Below are positions 41,408-49,630 of a stretch of DNA of 64,000 nt, one piece after another (the stretch's first letter is position 1; the number at the start of each line of letters is the position of its first letter). The notes below the pieces were generated by a model. The model had not been told where the DNA came from. It searched no databases and saw only the letters and a list, made by a program, of their open reading frames with translations. Origin of the DNA: Magnetococcus marinus MC-1. GTDB taxonomy: Bacteria > Pseudomonadota > Magnetococcia > Magnetococcales > Magnetococcaceae. Both the position numbers and the translations under genes were made by a program. The stretch is taken from the NCBI RefSeq assembly GCF_000014865.1, contig NC_008576.1:3500001-3564000 (forward strand). The letters are read 5' to 3'.

Positions 41408-41638
41408 ATGCTGGACGAAATCTCAGATGCTGTTCACAATGGCAGCACAATACTGATCAAAATCGGAGGCTACTCCGACCTTCTAGACAGCTCAACACTT
41501 GGCCAGTTACTTCTGCTCCGCGAGAAAGTTGCGAAAAAACAAGGATCAATCAAGATTAAAGTATTAGATGATATCAATTTCAAAGTGATGCAAACTGCTA
41601 ATTTCCATCGTCTTTTCAAGATTGAACCTGATTATTAA
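41408..41638 (+). CDS. STAS-domain protein, 5' end doubtful
   Basis: The 76-residue frame from ATG 41408 is the main part of a STAS domain (GSTILIKIGGYSDLLDSSTL, GQLLLLREKVAKKQGSIKIK, NFHRLF). The LDSSTL loop carries the conserved Ser of anti-anti-sigma factors. The same frame stays open upstream (ENLTLTIPGKLSAFNIN fits the first STAS strands) to a stop at about 41357 but has no standard start, so the gene is truncated, uses an unusual start, or contains a frameshift. Stand-alone STAS proteins often work with response regulators and PilZ signalling; it directly follows the hemerythrin-PilZ gene. Confidence 0.6.
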   Translation: MLDEISDAVHNGSTILIKIGGYSDLLDSSTLGQLLLLREKVAKKQGSIKIKVLDDINFKVMQTANFHRLFKIEPDY

Positions 41639-41653
41639 ACCCCTCTTCGATCA

Positions 41654-41687
41654 GAAAACCCACCTCCAAATTGCCCTGGGGCGGGCT
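41654..41687 (-). terminator. Terminator after endA (second copy)
   Basis: On the minus strand AGCCCGCC pairs with GGTGGGTT, followed by TTC. It is a diverged version of the stronger hairpin at 40146-40179 and lies just after the endA stop codon. Confidence 0.6.
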
Positions 41688-42426
41688 AATGTGCAGTGTG
41701 CTCTTGCTGACTACTGGATAAAGGGATTTGCGTTACCCTGTATCCGTTCTATCCTACGATTCCGTTCACGTTCCCAGTCATCGACTGGATCTTCCCTGTT
41801 CCAAACGTCAAAGAGCCGCCTCTGCTTTTTGCTGATTGGCAGCCCGTATGAGGCATTCATGTAGAAATAGGTCCGAGCAATATCACCACGCACTTCGGGG
41901 CGGGGCTCAACACGGTCGGTGTCCCAGTCGATCTCAAAATCACAGGCTCCGTAGGCTCTGGGCTCACCTGCGACCATAGAAAATGACCGGTTGCTGCGGT
42001 CGCCGTTGAGTTCGCCTACTGCAGGGACCAGATTGTGGAGATCAGACTCCATCGCTTCAAAGACGGGATCAACCTTGGCGCAGCATCTACGGCCTTTGTA
42101 AGCTTTGCTTTTTTTGGTTGTACAGATTGGCTCTCGCCAGCACTGACGGGTATGGCCAAAGGCGTGAGCAGGAACAACGTGTTCCCATTCAATGCGACTA
42201 CCCCGCTTAGGATTTTTGCGGGGCTGATAGCCGCATGCTCCCGACCGAACTTCCTTATGCTTGGTATAGCTACAGCCGCAGTAAAATGTAGTGCGGTGGC
42301 CTTCAAAGACTTTGGGGAGAAGCTTTTTAGCTTCGCTGAACGAAGCAATGCGATGGGGGATTTGAGGATCAGCAGCTTGGGCGATGGCCGAGATGGTCAT
42401 CAGCAGTGAGAGTGTCAAAGCTATAA

Positions 42427-44066
42427 CTCGATGTTCAAGTTTTCAGCGCTTGACAGCCGTTCAAGGTGTCACGCCAACGCAGTTTTATACTTGAGCGACG
42501 CTGATGGGGCCTGCCGCCCCAGATCACGCCCAACCATGTGTTTTTCCGAGAGGTTCAGCCTGAACTGTTTAGCCAGTACGTCGGCCAATTGGGTCAATTC
42601 CTGCTCTGGTGCATTTGCGTTCAATAGATCGTGAATGAGTGCCACTAGGTTGTCGGCCTTGATGTGATTGATCAGGCTTCCCACAGTGAACGCGGGTTGT
42701 TTGTGTTTCAACTGGGCCAGTTGGTCTGGTTGGACCAGGAGACAATGATCAACCATCAGGCTCAGGATCAGGCCTTGGCTTGATCCTTCGTCACCTTGAA
42801 GCTTGGTCAGATTCCCCCAGCCCTCGTGGGCCTTCCAGTCCTGGAAAAACACCTCGATCAGCCACCTCAAGGTGAACACCTTCAGGATATCTTCCGTTCG
42901 CCACGTCAAGTCGGAGGCAAACAGGTATCGATAATCTTGTTCTCCGTCATATTTCAATGCAATAACAAAGCGCTTCACGCCATGTGCTTTCACATGGATG
43001 CGGGCGCTGCGAAACACGATGGCCCTGTTCTCTCCACCTCGGACCGGGAGCCTCCCCGTTACACCGGGATAGCGCTGGAAAAATTCCTCAACAGTCAGAT
43101 CCCGGCTCAGGAAACGGACCTTCTGGTTCTTCCTCAACTGACTGACGCATTGGATGCCAGCATACAGGGATGACCCTTGGTCTACAAAATCAGCAGCTCC
43201 ATAAAGTGCATCAGCCAGGATCGCCTTGACCTGCACCACAGCATGCCACTGCTTGAACTGCCGCAACAATCGCAGTGCCAATTCTGGTTTTGTCGGATAG
43301 TCCGGGTTCCTGGCCGGTTCAACTGGGCGCTTGCTTTTCAGAATCCCTTTGCGCTTCTGCGCTTTGACTTCCTTGCGCCAAACCGTCCGTGCCGGGTCTG
43401 GACGATAAAACGCAAACCCGACCGGAATCGTCACCATGTCGGCCACCAAAAGCAAAAAGACAATTTGCTGGCCAAAAAGATAACCGCCGCTGCTCTTGTC
43501 CCTCATCTTGTGGACATGTGAGATGCGGGTCGTGACCTTGGCCCGCCTTTTGTCCGTGTCATCGACCACCAGCACACCATGCGTGATCCCATGGCGACGC
43601 AAAACAACCCGAACGCTCATCTGAAACAGCCGCTCCCAGGGAATCTTGGAACTCCGAAACATCCAAGCCAGTGCCCCGAGGCCGTAGCGTCCCAACCCAG
43701 CCCGCTCAAACTGTGCCCAGCAGATCGAGTTGGTCAGCATGATCGCCATGATGCAGAAACCAAACCAGCTCCGCTGGCAGACGCTCATCCCAACCGAATG
43801 CGTATGCTGCTCCCGCAGGGCTCCATCAATCTCTTCAACAAAGGCGCTGATAAATGGCAGAGGTCGATTGAAAATCATCCGTCTTCCCTCCATGGAAAAC
43901 GGGACATTGGTTCATCCCTGGAGGAAAGTGTAAAATAAAGCAGGGGCAGCAGGCCAGCCCGTCAGATAATGAAGGGTCTCGATTGAATCTTGATCCAGAG
44001 TCCGACGGGATGACACTGCTGCCCTTTTCCCCTCAGATGTCAAGCGCAGAAAACTTGAACATCGAG
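42427..44066 (-). mobile_element. IS4-family insertion sequence, 1640 bp
   Basis: Terminal inverted repeats of 29 bp with one mismatch lie at 42427-42455 and 44038-44066 (outer end CTCGATGTTCAAGTTTTC). The flanking pentamer TATAA is duplicated (42422-42426 and 44067-44071). One complete transposase gene is inside on the minus strand. The insertion splits endA after about its sixth codon. Confidence 0.92.
42469..43878 (-). CDS. IS4-type DDE transposase
   Basis: ATG 43878 (MIFNRPLPFISAFVEEIDGA) follows GGAGGG. The 469-residue protein has three acidic motifs: VLVVDDTDKRRAK, AILADALYGAADFV, and LRWLIEVFFQDWKAHEGWGN with the catalytic Glu in an IEVFF context like the Y-(2)-R-(3)-E-(6)-K signature. 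It fills the IS between intact ends, so the element could still be active. Confidence 0.9.
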   Translation of the reverse strand: MIFNRPLPFISAFVEEIDGALREQHTHSVGMSVCQRSWFGFCIMAIMLTNSICWAQFERAGLGRYGLGALAWMFRSSKIPWERLFQMSVRVVLRRHGITHGVLVVDDTDKRRAKVTTRISHVHKMRDKSSGGYLFGQQIVFLLLVADMVTIPVGFAFYRPDPARTVWRKEVKAQKRKGILKSKRPVEPARNPDYPTKPELALRLLRQFKQWHAVVQVKAILADALYGAADFVDQGSSLYAGIQCVSQLRKNQKVRFLSRDLTVEEFFQRYPGVTGRLPVRGGENRAIVFRSARIHVKAHGVKRFVIALKYDGEQDYRYLFASDLTWRTEDILKVFTLRWLIEVFFQDWKAHEGWGNLTKLQGDEGSSQGLILSLMVDHCLLVQPDQLAQLKHKQPAFTVGSLINHIKADNLVALIHDLLNANAPEQELTQLADVLAKQFRLNLSEKHMVGRDLGRQAPSASLKYKTALA

Positions 44067-44104
44067 TATAAATCCAGGTTTTCCCATGCGATAAAACCGG
44101 CTCT

Positions 44105-44389
44105 TCAGCTCGGGCCCTTATTCACACGATCCAACAGGATCTGGCTGGCCTTGAAAGTTACAACGCGGCGCGCTGATATCTCCACATCTTCCCCTGTTTT
44201 TGGGTTGCGACCCTGGCGGGGTTTTTTATCCCGTATACTGAAGCCACCAAAGCCGGAGATCTTAACAGGCTCACCACTTTCCAGTTGGCTGCGGATAAGC
44301 TCAAAAACCGACTCCACGACGTCAGCAGACTCTTTCTTGGACAGACCAAGCCGATGGTAAACAGTCTGAACGATATCCGCTTTGGTCAT
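44105..44389 (-). CDS. ihfA: Integration host factor alpha-type protein
   Basis: ATG 44389 (MTKADIVQTVYHRLGLSKKE) or GTG 44395 six bases upstream; GGGAG precedes both. The 94-residue protein is IHF alpha: VVESVFELIRSQLESGEPVK, ISGFGGFSIRDKKPRQGRNP, KTGEDVEISARRVVTFKASQ. IHF bends DNA at specific sites for recombination and packaging. It stands at the junction between early operon and lysis region, directly upstream of the original endA start. A moron or host-acquired gene; the beta subunit is not in the window. Confidence 0.9.
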   Translation of the reverse strand: MTKADIVQTVYHRLGLSKKESADVVESVFELIRSQLESGEPVKISGFGGFSIRDKKPRQGRNPKTGEDVEISARRVVTFKASQILLDRVNKGPS

Positions 44390-44529
44390 GGTCACGGCTA
44401 ATTCTCCCGCGTTTTCTTCGTAGAGGTGAAATCTCAAAAAAATATCGGAGGGTAGCGTTTCCGCATACGCCCCCGATTATGATGTGAACTATAGCAAATA
44501 TTGCCAATGTGGCCTACCCACTAAAATGC

Positions 44530-44928
44530 CTAGGCATTTTTTTGTTGATTGAGTTTGGCTGAAAGAGTGGCCATGGCGATCAAGTAGCGCTGACGCGCAG
44601 TCTCCCTGCAGACACCGAGCTGAGCCATGATGAACTTCCACGGCACCTTTTCAGCCCGCAACCACACCAACTTGGCCTGATCTGGCTCCAGAGTGTGCAG
44701 CCACGACAGAGCTTCATCCATGCGGTCGATGGCGTCTGGGGTGGGCGGCCCCAGACGAACCTTCACGTCCTGCATTCCATAGCTTTCCCAATACTCACGC
44801 AAGAAGGGAGGCCAAGAGGAGCTGTGCCCACGGGGACGCACCCCATCCTCCGGCAGGCGTTTCATGGTGTTGGCAGCCTCTTCCATCCGTTTGGCCACAG
44901 CAGGCGCATCCCACTTCCTCTTAGGCAT
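44530..44928 (-). CDS. DUF6362-like phage helix-turn-helix protein
   Basis: A 132-residue protein with a C-terminal sigma-like helix-turn-helix (WLHTLEPDQAKLVWLRAEKV, PWKFIMAQLGVCRETARQRY). It matches the DUF6362 pattern of proteins common at the distal end of early operons in alphaproteobacterial prophages. A role in late-gene activation, like lambda Q by position, is a reasonable inference. GGGGGT precedes the ATG. The gene's end overlaps a palindrome (AAAATGCCTAGGCATTTT, 44523-44540), possibly a weak terminator. Confidence 0.75.
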   Translation of the reverse strand: MPKRKWDAPAVAKRMEEAANTMKRLPEDGVRPRGHSSSWPPFLREYWESYGMQDVKVRLGPPTPDAIDRMDEALSWLHTLEPDQAKLVWLRAEKVPWKFIMAQLGVCRETARQRYLIAMATLSAKLNQQKNA

Positions 44929-45136
44929 GGCACACCCCCTTACGGCGATGCCCGTAGAGGCGATCCCCCAGCTGCTTGACCAGCTCCCGCTCTGGCCAGG
45001 TCAGGCGGTTGTCATCCTCGGAGATCACCAGGATTCCATGACGATTCCAACCATATCGCTTCTGCTCATCCACATCCACCTGGCTGCTCTGAAACCGGGC
45101 CAAGGGGCTGCGGGGTTGGTTGGGTCCGCCGTTCAT
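44921..45136 (-). CDS. Small phage protein, unknown function
   Basis: ATG 45136 (MNGGPNQPRSPLARFQSSQV) overlaps the resolvase stop as ATGA and has GGGAGG upstream. The 71-residue, charged protein (RYGWNRHGILVISEDDNRLT, WPERELVKQLGDRLYGHRRK) shows one helix-turn pattern only. It overlaps the following gene by 8 bp, so it is part of the coupled early operon. Confidence 0.65.
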   Translation of the reverse strand: MNGGPNQPRSPLARFQSSQVDVDEQKRYGWNRHGILVISEDDNRLTWPERELVKQLGDRLYGHRRKGVCHA

Positions 45137-45633
45137 CGCGCACCTCCCTGGTCGATCTGCCAATGCAGCAGGGCCAAAGCGTCGGCCTCGTTGTCATCCT
45201 CCGGAGCATAGCCCAGATGCTTCATGGCATGGATAACCTGCTCCTTGCTGGCGTTGCCTTTGCCCGTAGCAGATTTTTTGATGCTGCCCACGGGTACCCC
45301 CATGTAGGGCACCTCGTGGTGCTCTGCCCAGGCTGTGAGATGGGCCAGGAACCCGCCATACACATGGGCTGCTGTCGTTCCGATATGCCTGCGCACCTCC
45401 TCAAACAGGATCTGTCCTACATCGCTGGTGAAGTGCATCTCATCTAGCCAGGCTTTGAACCTGACCCACTGCATACCGCCCCCTTCAAACCTGCCCAGCT
45501 TGAACGACACCGTGCCGCTGGTGATGGTCCCATCGGGGTGGTGCAGCGCCCACCCCAACTGGGTACCAAGATCCAGGGCCAACACTGTCCTGTTTTCATC
45601 TGTGCCCCGATGGGGCAAACTCTGAGTAGCCAT
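45133..45633 (-). CDS. RuvC-like Holliday junction resolvase
   Basis: ATG 45633 is chosen because GGAGGA is 7 nt upstream. The 166-residue protein has the RNase H-fold acidic set: VLALDLGTQLGW (first Asp), GQILFEEVRRH (Glu), and APEDDNEADALALLHW (terminal Asp pair). Phage RuvC-like enzymes cut four-way junctions to debranch replicated DNA before packaging. Confidence 0.88.
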   Translation of the reverse strand: MATQSLPHRGTDENRTVLALDLGTQLGWALHHPDGTITSGTVSFKLGRFEGGGMQWVRFKAWLDEMHFTSDVGQILFEEVRRHIGTTAAHVYGGFLAHLTAWAEHHEVPYMGVPVGSIKKSATGKGNASKEQVIHAMKHLGYAPEDDNEADALALLHWQIDQGGAR

Positions 45634-45807
45634 ATCTTCCTCCATTGGCTGATGTGGTCAGGACGGTGGTGCAGGTCTTGGCGGAGCTCACCACCGTCCG
45701 ATTTGAATCCGCTCCCTTTGCCGGGCTGCGGAATTGTTGAACAGTCATTCATGATGGGGGGTGGGTTTCCATACCACCCCCATCTATATATTTATATATA
45801 GGGAAAG

Positions 45808-45972
45808 CCGGGAACCGGGAACGAGCTGATTTCTCCTTAAGTAATCAATAAGTTAAACATCTTCCCGGAATGGCCGGGAACGTTCCCGGCGGGAACGGTG
45901 TACCCTATACAATTCAATATGTTAACGTTCCCGGTTCCCGGATTTTTCCGGGAATGGGTAGGTTCCGGGAAC
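45808..45972. repeat. GTTCCCGG/CCGGGAAC repeat array
   Basis: CCGGGAAC or its complement occurs at 45808, 45815, 45874, 45882, 45927, 45934 and 45965, with close variants at 45863 (TTCCCGGA) and 45948 (CCGGGAAT), all within 165 bp between the primase-helicase stop and the resolvase gene. An AT-rich run (TATATATTTATATATA, about 45784-45799) adjoins. The array could be a replication origin (iterons), a site for an early regulator, or a recombination enhancer. There is no protein-coding gene in 45646-45985. Confidence 0.75.
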
Positions 45973-45985
45973 GCATTTTTCCTCA

Positions 45986-48124
45986 TCATTCAGCTCCAGA
46001 TCCCAGCTGAAATTCACCGACGCCAAGTGCAAACTCACCCCCCGGAACATCGAGCCATTTTTTGATATGACTACCCGGTGCTACGCACTGCACTAGCCGT
46101 CCTGTTCGCAATAAGGAGTCAATCAACTCTGCTATCTTATGCTTGGAAAACGCCTGTAAGTCGCCTGGAAGCTCTGATCTGCGTTCAAAGACACCATTGC
46201 CGCCAGTTTTCGTGAATGGTTGGCCATTGGATGCTGCTTTACCCAGAGCCATGACAAGACTTTTACTTAAATCTTCATTGCCACTGATGCGCATAGCGAG
46301 GTCAACTGAACGATCTTGTAGTAACCCTGTCGATGATTCGCGAACATAGACCCTAACTGCTTTATCAACTGGCCAGTTGCTTTTGACCACCGCACCATTG
46401 AACACAGAGTCACGTTCATAACTGCGTTGCAATTGGGTGCAGATCTTGATGGATTCATCCTGTGAGGCTTCCCATAGGGCGTAAGACCAGCGCCCACCGT
46501 CAACTAGGGCAGTGGTGCCACGGATTGCTTCTCTGGCTTCACTGGCGCTGTGAATGGGTTTGCTACCCACTTTCTTGAAATGGTGCGCTACTAATGTGGT
46601 TGCCCCTGTTTCAGCAGCAATGCGGCCCAACCCAGCAAAGAACATGGACCCTGCGGCGGGGTCACTATTGACATCTCCGCCTGCAAAGCTTTGGAGTGGA
46701 TCGATGACCACTAATCGCAGGTCTGGGATTTCCAATAGCTCCTGACGCATCTCCTCGTAGGCATCAGTGAGTACAGGGCCTTCACGACCCATGGCGACAA
46801 GGGGCATAGCACCACCTGCATTGGGCAGTGGAATCACAATCAGCCTTCTGGGATCTGGAAGATCTCCAACAAGCAGATTGAGTCGTCTGTGGATCTCATC
46901 TTGATCGTCCTCAGCGGTGAGCATGACCGCTGTACCTTCAATAGGGACCAAAGGACCTCCCAGCGCCTCTGTGGGAATGGGATTCCCTGTATGTATCTGA
47001 GCCACCTTGATGCAAAGGTCCAACAACAGCATGCTTTTTCCTGCTCCACCGATGGCGGCGACCATGCCGGGCACTCCGAGGGGAAGAACACCCTCAACCA
47101 ACCACTCCCGTGGCGGGGGTGGGCCGTCATAACGGTCGAAGGTCCAATCCATCAGTCGGATGCGGCGTTTCCGGGTCTGTGGTTTCTGACGTGGTGTTCC
47201 ATGGATGAAAGCACGCACATCCATCCCTTCAGCCATGGCATCAGCGGCATCCCATTTTTCAGGTTTCTCCTCCGGTGGAGTGAGAATGGATACTTCCCGA
47301 ACACCCGCGTTTCTGGCGGCCTGTGAAGCCAATTGGGCGTACTCCCATCCTGCCTTGTCCCGGTCGGGCCAGATGATTACCCGCTTTCCCTGGAGAACAC
47401 TCCAATCGGCACGGTTGATCTGTCCCTTGGAGCCCATGGAGGTGGTGGCCGGGATTCCCGCTTCGATGAGCGCCTGGGCGCTCTTTTCCCCTTCGACCAG
47501 CACCACCTCAGCGGCTTGCATGATTCCAGGTAGGTTGTAGAGGGGCGTCACCGCTGGCGACTGCCACTTGCCGGTGCGCACATCCAGAGGGCGGAACTGC
47601 TTTCGGCGGCCCGGAGGATCGTAACGGTAGACACAGACCAGTAGTTGGCCATTGGTATCGAAATAGTCCCACTTACCGGTATGGGGCCCCAGCTCATCCA
47701 TGGGGGGTTCACGCCGTTGAGTTGGTTGCATCGAAACAGGTGGTAATCTCACGGACTCTCCCAGCCAGCCGCGCACATCATCCATGACGTCACGGAACTG
47801 GGTGCGGGTGTCCATGCCTCGTGACCGGGCCCACAGGTCCAGGATGTCGCCACCCGAACCTGCGGCATGGTCGTACCAGACCCCAGCCTTTTCGCCGGTC
47901 AGTTCTACCTTCATACTTTCACCGGGGTTGCCCTCCACATCGCCGATGAAGAACTGCCCATGACGAACCTTCCCGGCAGGCAGAAGGTGATACAGCACCG
48001 ACTCAATCTGGCTCTGCAAACGTGCTTTGATCTCCTCCTTTTCATGATGCTGTTCTGCAACAGAGGAAAACTCCTGTTGCCCACCGGCATCATTGAAATC
48101 GAGATATGGAGCCCCATTATTCAT
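45986..48124 (-). CDS. Primase-helicase (TOPRIM + RepA-type AAA)
   Basis: A 712-residue fusion. The N-terminal part (residues 40-110, VELTGEKAGVWYDHAAGSGG, DILDLWARSRG) is a CHC2-like primase start without obvious cysteines. The TOPRIM region has VVLVEGEKSAQALIEAGI and IIWPDRDKAGWEYA. The C-terminal half is a RepA/AAA_25 helicase: AAIGGAGKSMLLLDLC (Walker A), LRLVVIDPLQSFAGGDVN (Walker B), TTLVAHHFKK. This would prime and unwind at the phage origin. It overlaps the next upstream gene by ATGA. Confidence 0.92.
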   Translation of the reverse strand: MNNGAPYLDFNDAGGQQEFSSVAEQHHEKEEIKARLQSQIESVLYHLLPAGKVRHGQFFIGDVEGNPGESMKVELTGEKAGVWYDHAAGSGGDILDLWARSRGMDTRTQFRDVMDDVRGWLGESVRLPPVSMQPTQRREPPMDELGPHTGKWDYFDTNGQLLVCVYRYDPPGRRKQFRPLDVRTGKWQSPAVTPLYNLPGIMQAAEVVLVEGEKSAQALIEAGIPATTSMGSKGQINRADWSVLQGKRVIIWPDRDKAGWEYAQLASQAARNAGVREVSILTPPEEKPEKWDAADAMAEGMDVRAFIHGTPRQKPQTRKRRIRLMDWTFDRYDGPPPPREWLVEGVLPLGVPGMVAAIGGAGKSMLLLDLCIKVAQIHTGNPIPTEALGGPLVPIEGTAVMLTAEDDQDEIHRRLNLLVGDLPDPRRLIVIPLPNAGGAMPLVAMGREGPVLTDAYEEMRQELLEIPDLRLVVIDPLQSFAGGDVNSDPAAGSMFFAGLGRIAAETGATTLVAHHFKKVGSKPIHSASEAREAIRGTTALVDGGRWSYALWEASQDESIKICTQLQRSYERDSVFNGAVVKSNWPVDKAVRVYVRESSTGLLQDRSVDLAMRISGNEDLSKSLVMALGKAASNGQPFTKTGGNGVFERRSELPGDLQAFSKHKIAELIDSLLRTGRLVQCVAPGSHIKKWLDVPGGEFALGVGEFQLGSGAE

Positions 48125-48891
48125 GCTGATAGACTCCAGCAGCGATCTGCCCAGCTACACATACGGCACTGGAAGTGTGTCGATTCCCGGCTGATCCGGG
48201 GTAGTAGCTCATGGGCCTCTGTGGCTTTGATAATGCGCACAGCGCGATCGGACATCTTCTGCGCAAGTGGGGCATCAAAAGGCACCAGTTCGTGATGGAT
48301 TTCGGACGTATCCTTGTTGATGGCGGTGAACAGCGCCGGGTTGGCCGAGATGCCCCCTACCTGGGGCTCCATATATGCCTGATAGATGGCGACCTGGGCT
48401 GCGTATACCGGCTTGGAGAGGGCCAACCCGCGCTTTACAGTGTCATTCCAGGATTTATTGTTGAGGGACTTGCACTCCCATAGACAGGGGTAACCCATGG
48501 TGATGCTGTTTGGGCCAGACACGATGATCCCGTCTACGTGGCCCTGAATCCGACCGCCAGCGGCTTCGAAGCCGAACTGCTCGCCATTAGGGCGATTACC
48601 CTTGGTGGTGAAGAGCTCGAATCCAGCCATGCGCAGCCAGCGAATCGCCATATCCTCAAACAGGTGTCCAGCGGCGAAAATGCGCAGGAGCTGCCCATCA
48701 AAATCCTTCCCCGTATCCTTGGGAGCATGGGCGTACTCAAACTGCAGCGCCCGTTCACAAGCCACTCCTAAACGGGATGCGCCCAGGTAGGTGCGAGGTG
48801 TCTGTTGGTGGTTTTCGTCTTCCAGAGCGACATCGATCAGGTGATTGATGGCAGAGGCGAACTCTCCTCCATTGTGGTTATAATCCAACAT
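48121..48891 (-). CDS. PD-(D/E)XK nuclease (RecB/Cas4-like)
   Basis: ATG 48891 (MLDYNHNGGEFASAINHLID) lies just after the ORF6N stop; ATG 48897 is an alternative. The 256-residue protein has the nuclease core GHVDGIIVSGPN (Asp), PCLWECKSLNNKSW (E-x-K) and a C-terminal FQCRMCSWADRCW, plus upstream ACERALQFEYAH, giving the four cysteines of a Cas4/RecB-like Fe-S or zinc cluster. Such phage nucleases act in recombination and DNA processing with the SSB and Sak4-type partners encoded upstream. Confidence 0.85.
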   Translation of the reverse strand: MLDYNHNGGEFASAINHLIDVALEDENHQQTPRTYLGASRLGVACERALQFEYAHAPKDTGKDFDGQLLRIFAAGHLFEDMAIRWLRMAGFELFTTKGNRPNGEQFGFEAAGGRIQGHVDGIIVSGPNSITMGYPCLWECKSLNNKSWNDTVKRGLALSKPVYAAQVAIYQAYMEPQVGGISANPALFTAINKDTSEIHHELVPFDAPLAQKMSDRAVRIIKATEAHELLPRISRESTHFQCRMCSWADRCWSLSA

Positions 48892-48893
48892 GG

Positions 48894-49616
48894 TCATGCC
48901 CCTTTCATACCCTGGTGGCATTCACGGAGGATCTCTATGGGATAACTATTGACCGACCCCCAGCGCTCATCGGGGACCTGTCCCATACGAATGGCGAGGT
49001 TCCGACACATCTCAGATGCCTTTATGCCCAGTTGCTTGGCATAAGCGAGAGGTGCAGGGATACTCTCTTTGCGGCAATAGGCCAATGCGGTCATATACCC
49101 GGTATCGCCGTCCATGTCTGATTGGCGTTGCGCCAATGCATCCAACTGCTGCTGTTGATTATGCTGCAGCTCCGCAATCTGGCTCAGTCTCTGCTCCTGT
49201 TCCCAGTTGGCCTTGGCCATCAGATAGAGCTGGTGGGCCGTGGAGGTGGGTGCCGCCTGAAAGTAGCGATTTACCAGTTCTCGCTGGACCTGCCATGCCA
49301 AGTCGTCCGTGAAGGATTTTACCAGCATGAGGTAGCCTGTCTGGGTCAGGAGAATTCCAGAAGATGCAAACTTGCTGAATCCAAAGGATTCCCATAGGTC
49401 GGTACGAAATTCGTCCTTCGATATTTTGGCAAAATCAACGTTCTCTTCAAATCGAGGACGGTTGTCGTGAAAGTTGCGTTTGGCCGTCCCTTCTGGCCGC
49501 TGATGAACCTGATCCACCATGGCAAAGGTGACAACACGGCTGCCTTTATATTCGATAACCGATAGAGCTGTTTCACCGACGGTTACCATCTGCATTTCGT
49601 TTTGAATCGTCATCAT
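48894..49616 (-). CDS. ORF6N-domain protein
   Basis: A 240-residue protein with an N-terminal ORF6N domain (ALSVIEYKGSRVVTFAMVDQ, HQRPEGTAKRNFHDNRPRFE, SGILLTQTGYLMLVKSF) and a Q/E-rich coiled coil (QEQRLSQIAELQHNQQQQLD) ahead of a C-terminal domain of unknown type (IPAPLAYAKQLGIKASEMCR). ORF6N proteins often act as antirepressors or DNA-binding regulators in phages. GGAGACCCG precedes the ATG. Confidence 0.82.
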   Translation of the reverse strand: MMTIQNEMQMVTVGETALSVIEYKGSRVVTFAMVDQVHQRPEGTAKRNFHDNRPRFEENVDFAKISKDEFRTDLWESFGFSKFASSGILLTQTGYLMLVKSFTDDLAWQVQRELVNRYFQAAPTSTAHQLYLMAKANWEQEQRLSQIAELQHNQQQQLDALAQRQSDMDGDTGYMTALAYCRKESIPAPLAYAKQLGIKASEMCRNLAIRMGQVPDERWGSVNSYPIEILRECHQGMKGA

Positions 49617-49630
49617 CGGGTCTCCTTCGG

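Larger units (their letters stand above)
41711..44087 (-). pseudogene. endA: Endonuclease I gene split by an IS at its signal peptide
   Basis: The body (41711-42418, 235 codons) is endonuclease I: IEWEHVVPAHAFGHTRQCW carries the His-Me finger catalytic histidine, MESDLHNLVPAVGELNGDRS the metal-binding Asn/His, and cysteines for disulfides are present. Its start was cut by the IS at 42427-44066. Removing the IS and one TATAA restores an open frame with ATG at 44087: MGKPGFIALTLSLLMT, then ISAIAQA and ADPQ, a perfect signal peptide, 17 bp after the ihfA stop. What remains could start at TTG 42418 with a shortened signal peptide, so residual expression from the IS is possible. The nuclease would degrade DNA in the periplasm. 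Confidence 0.85.

Noticed and set aside
44523-44540. Palindrome AAAATGCCTAGGCATTTT as a firm terminator
   Set aside because: Although followed by T residues on the plus strand, nothing upstream on that strand needs terminating, and the loop would be too tight; noted only as a possible weak terminator for the minus strand.
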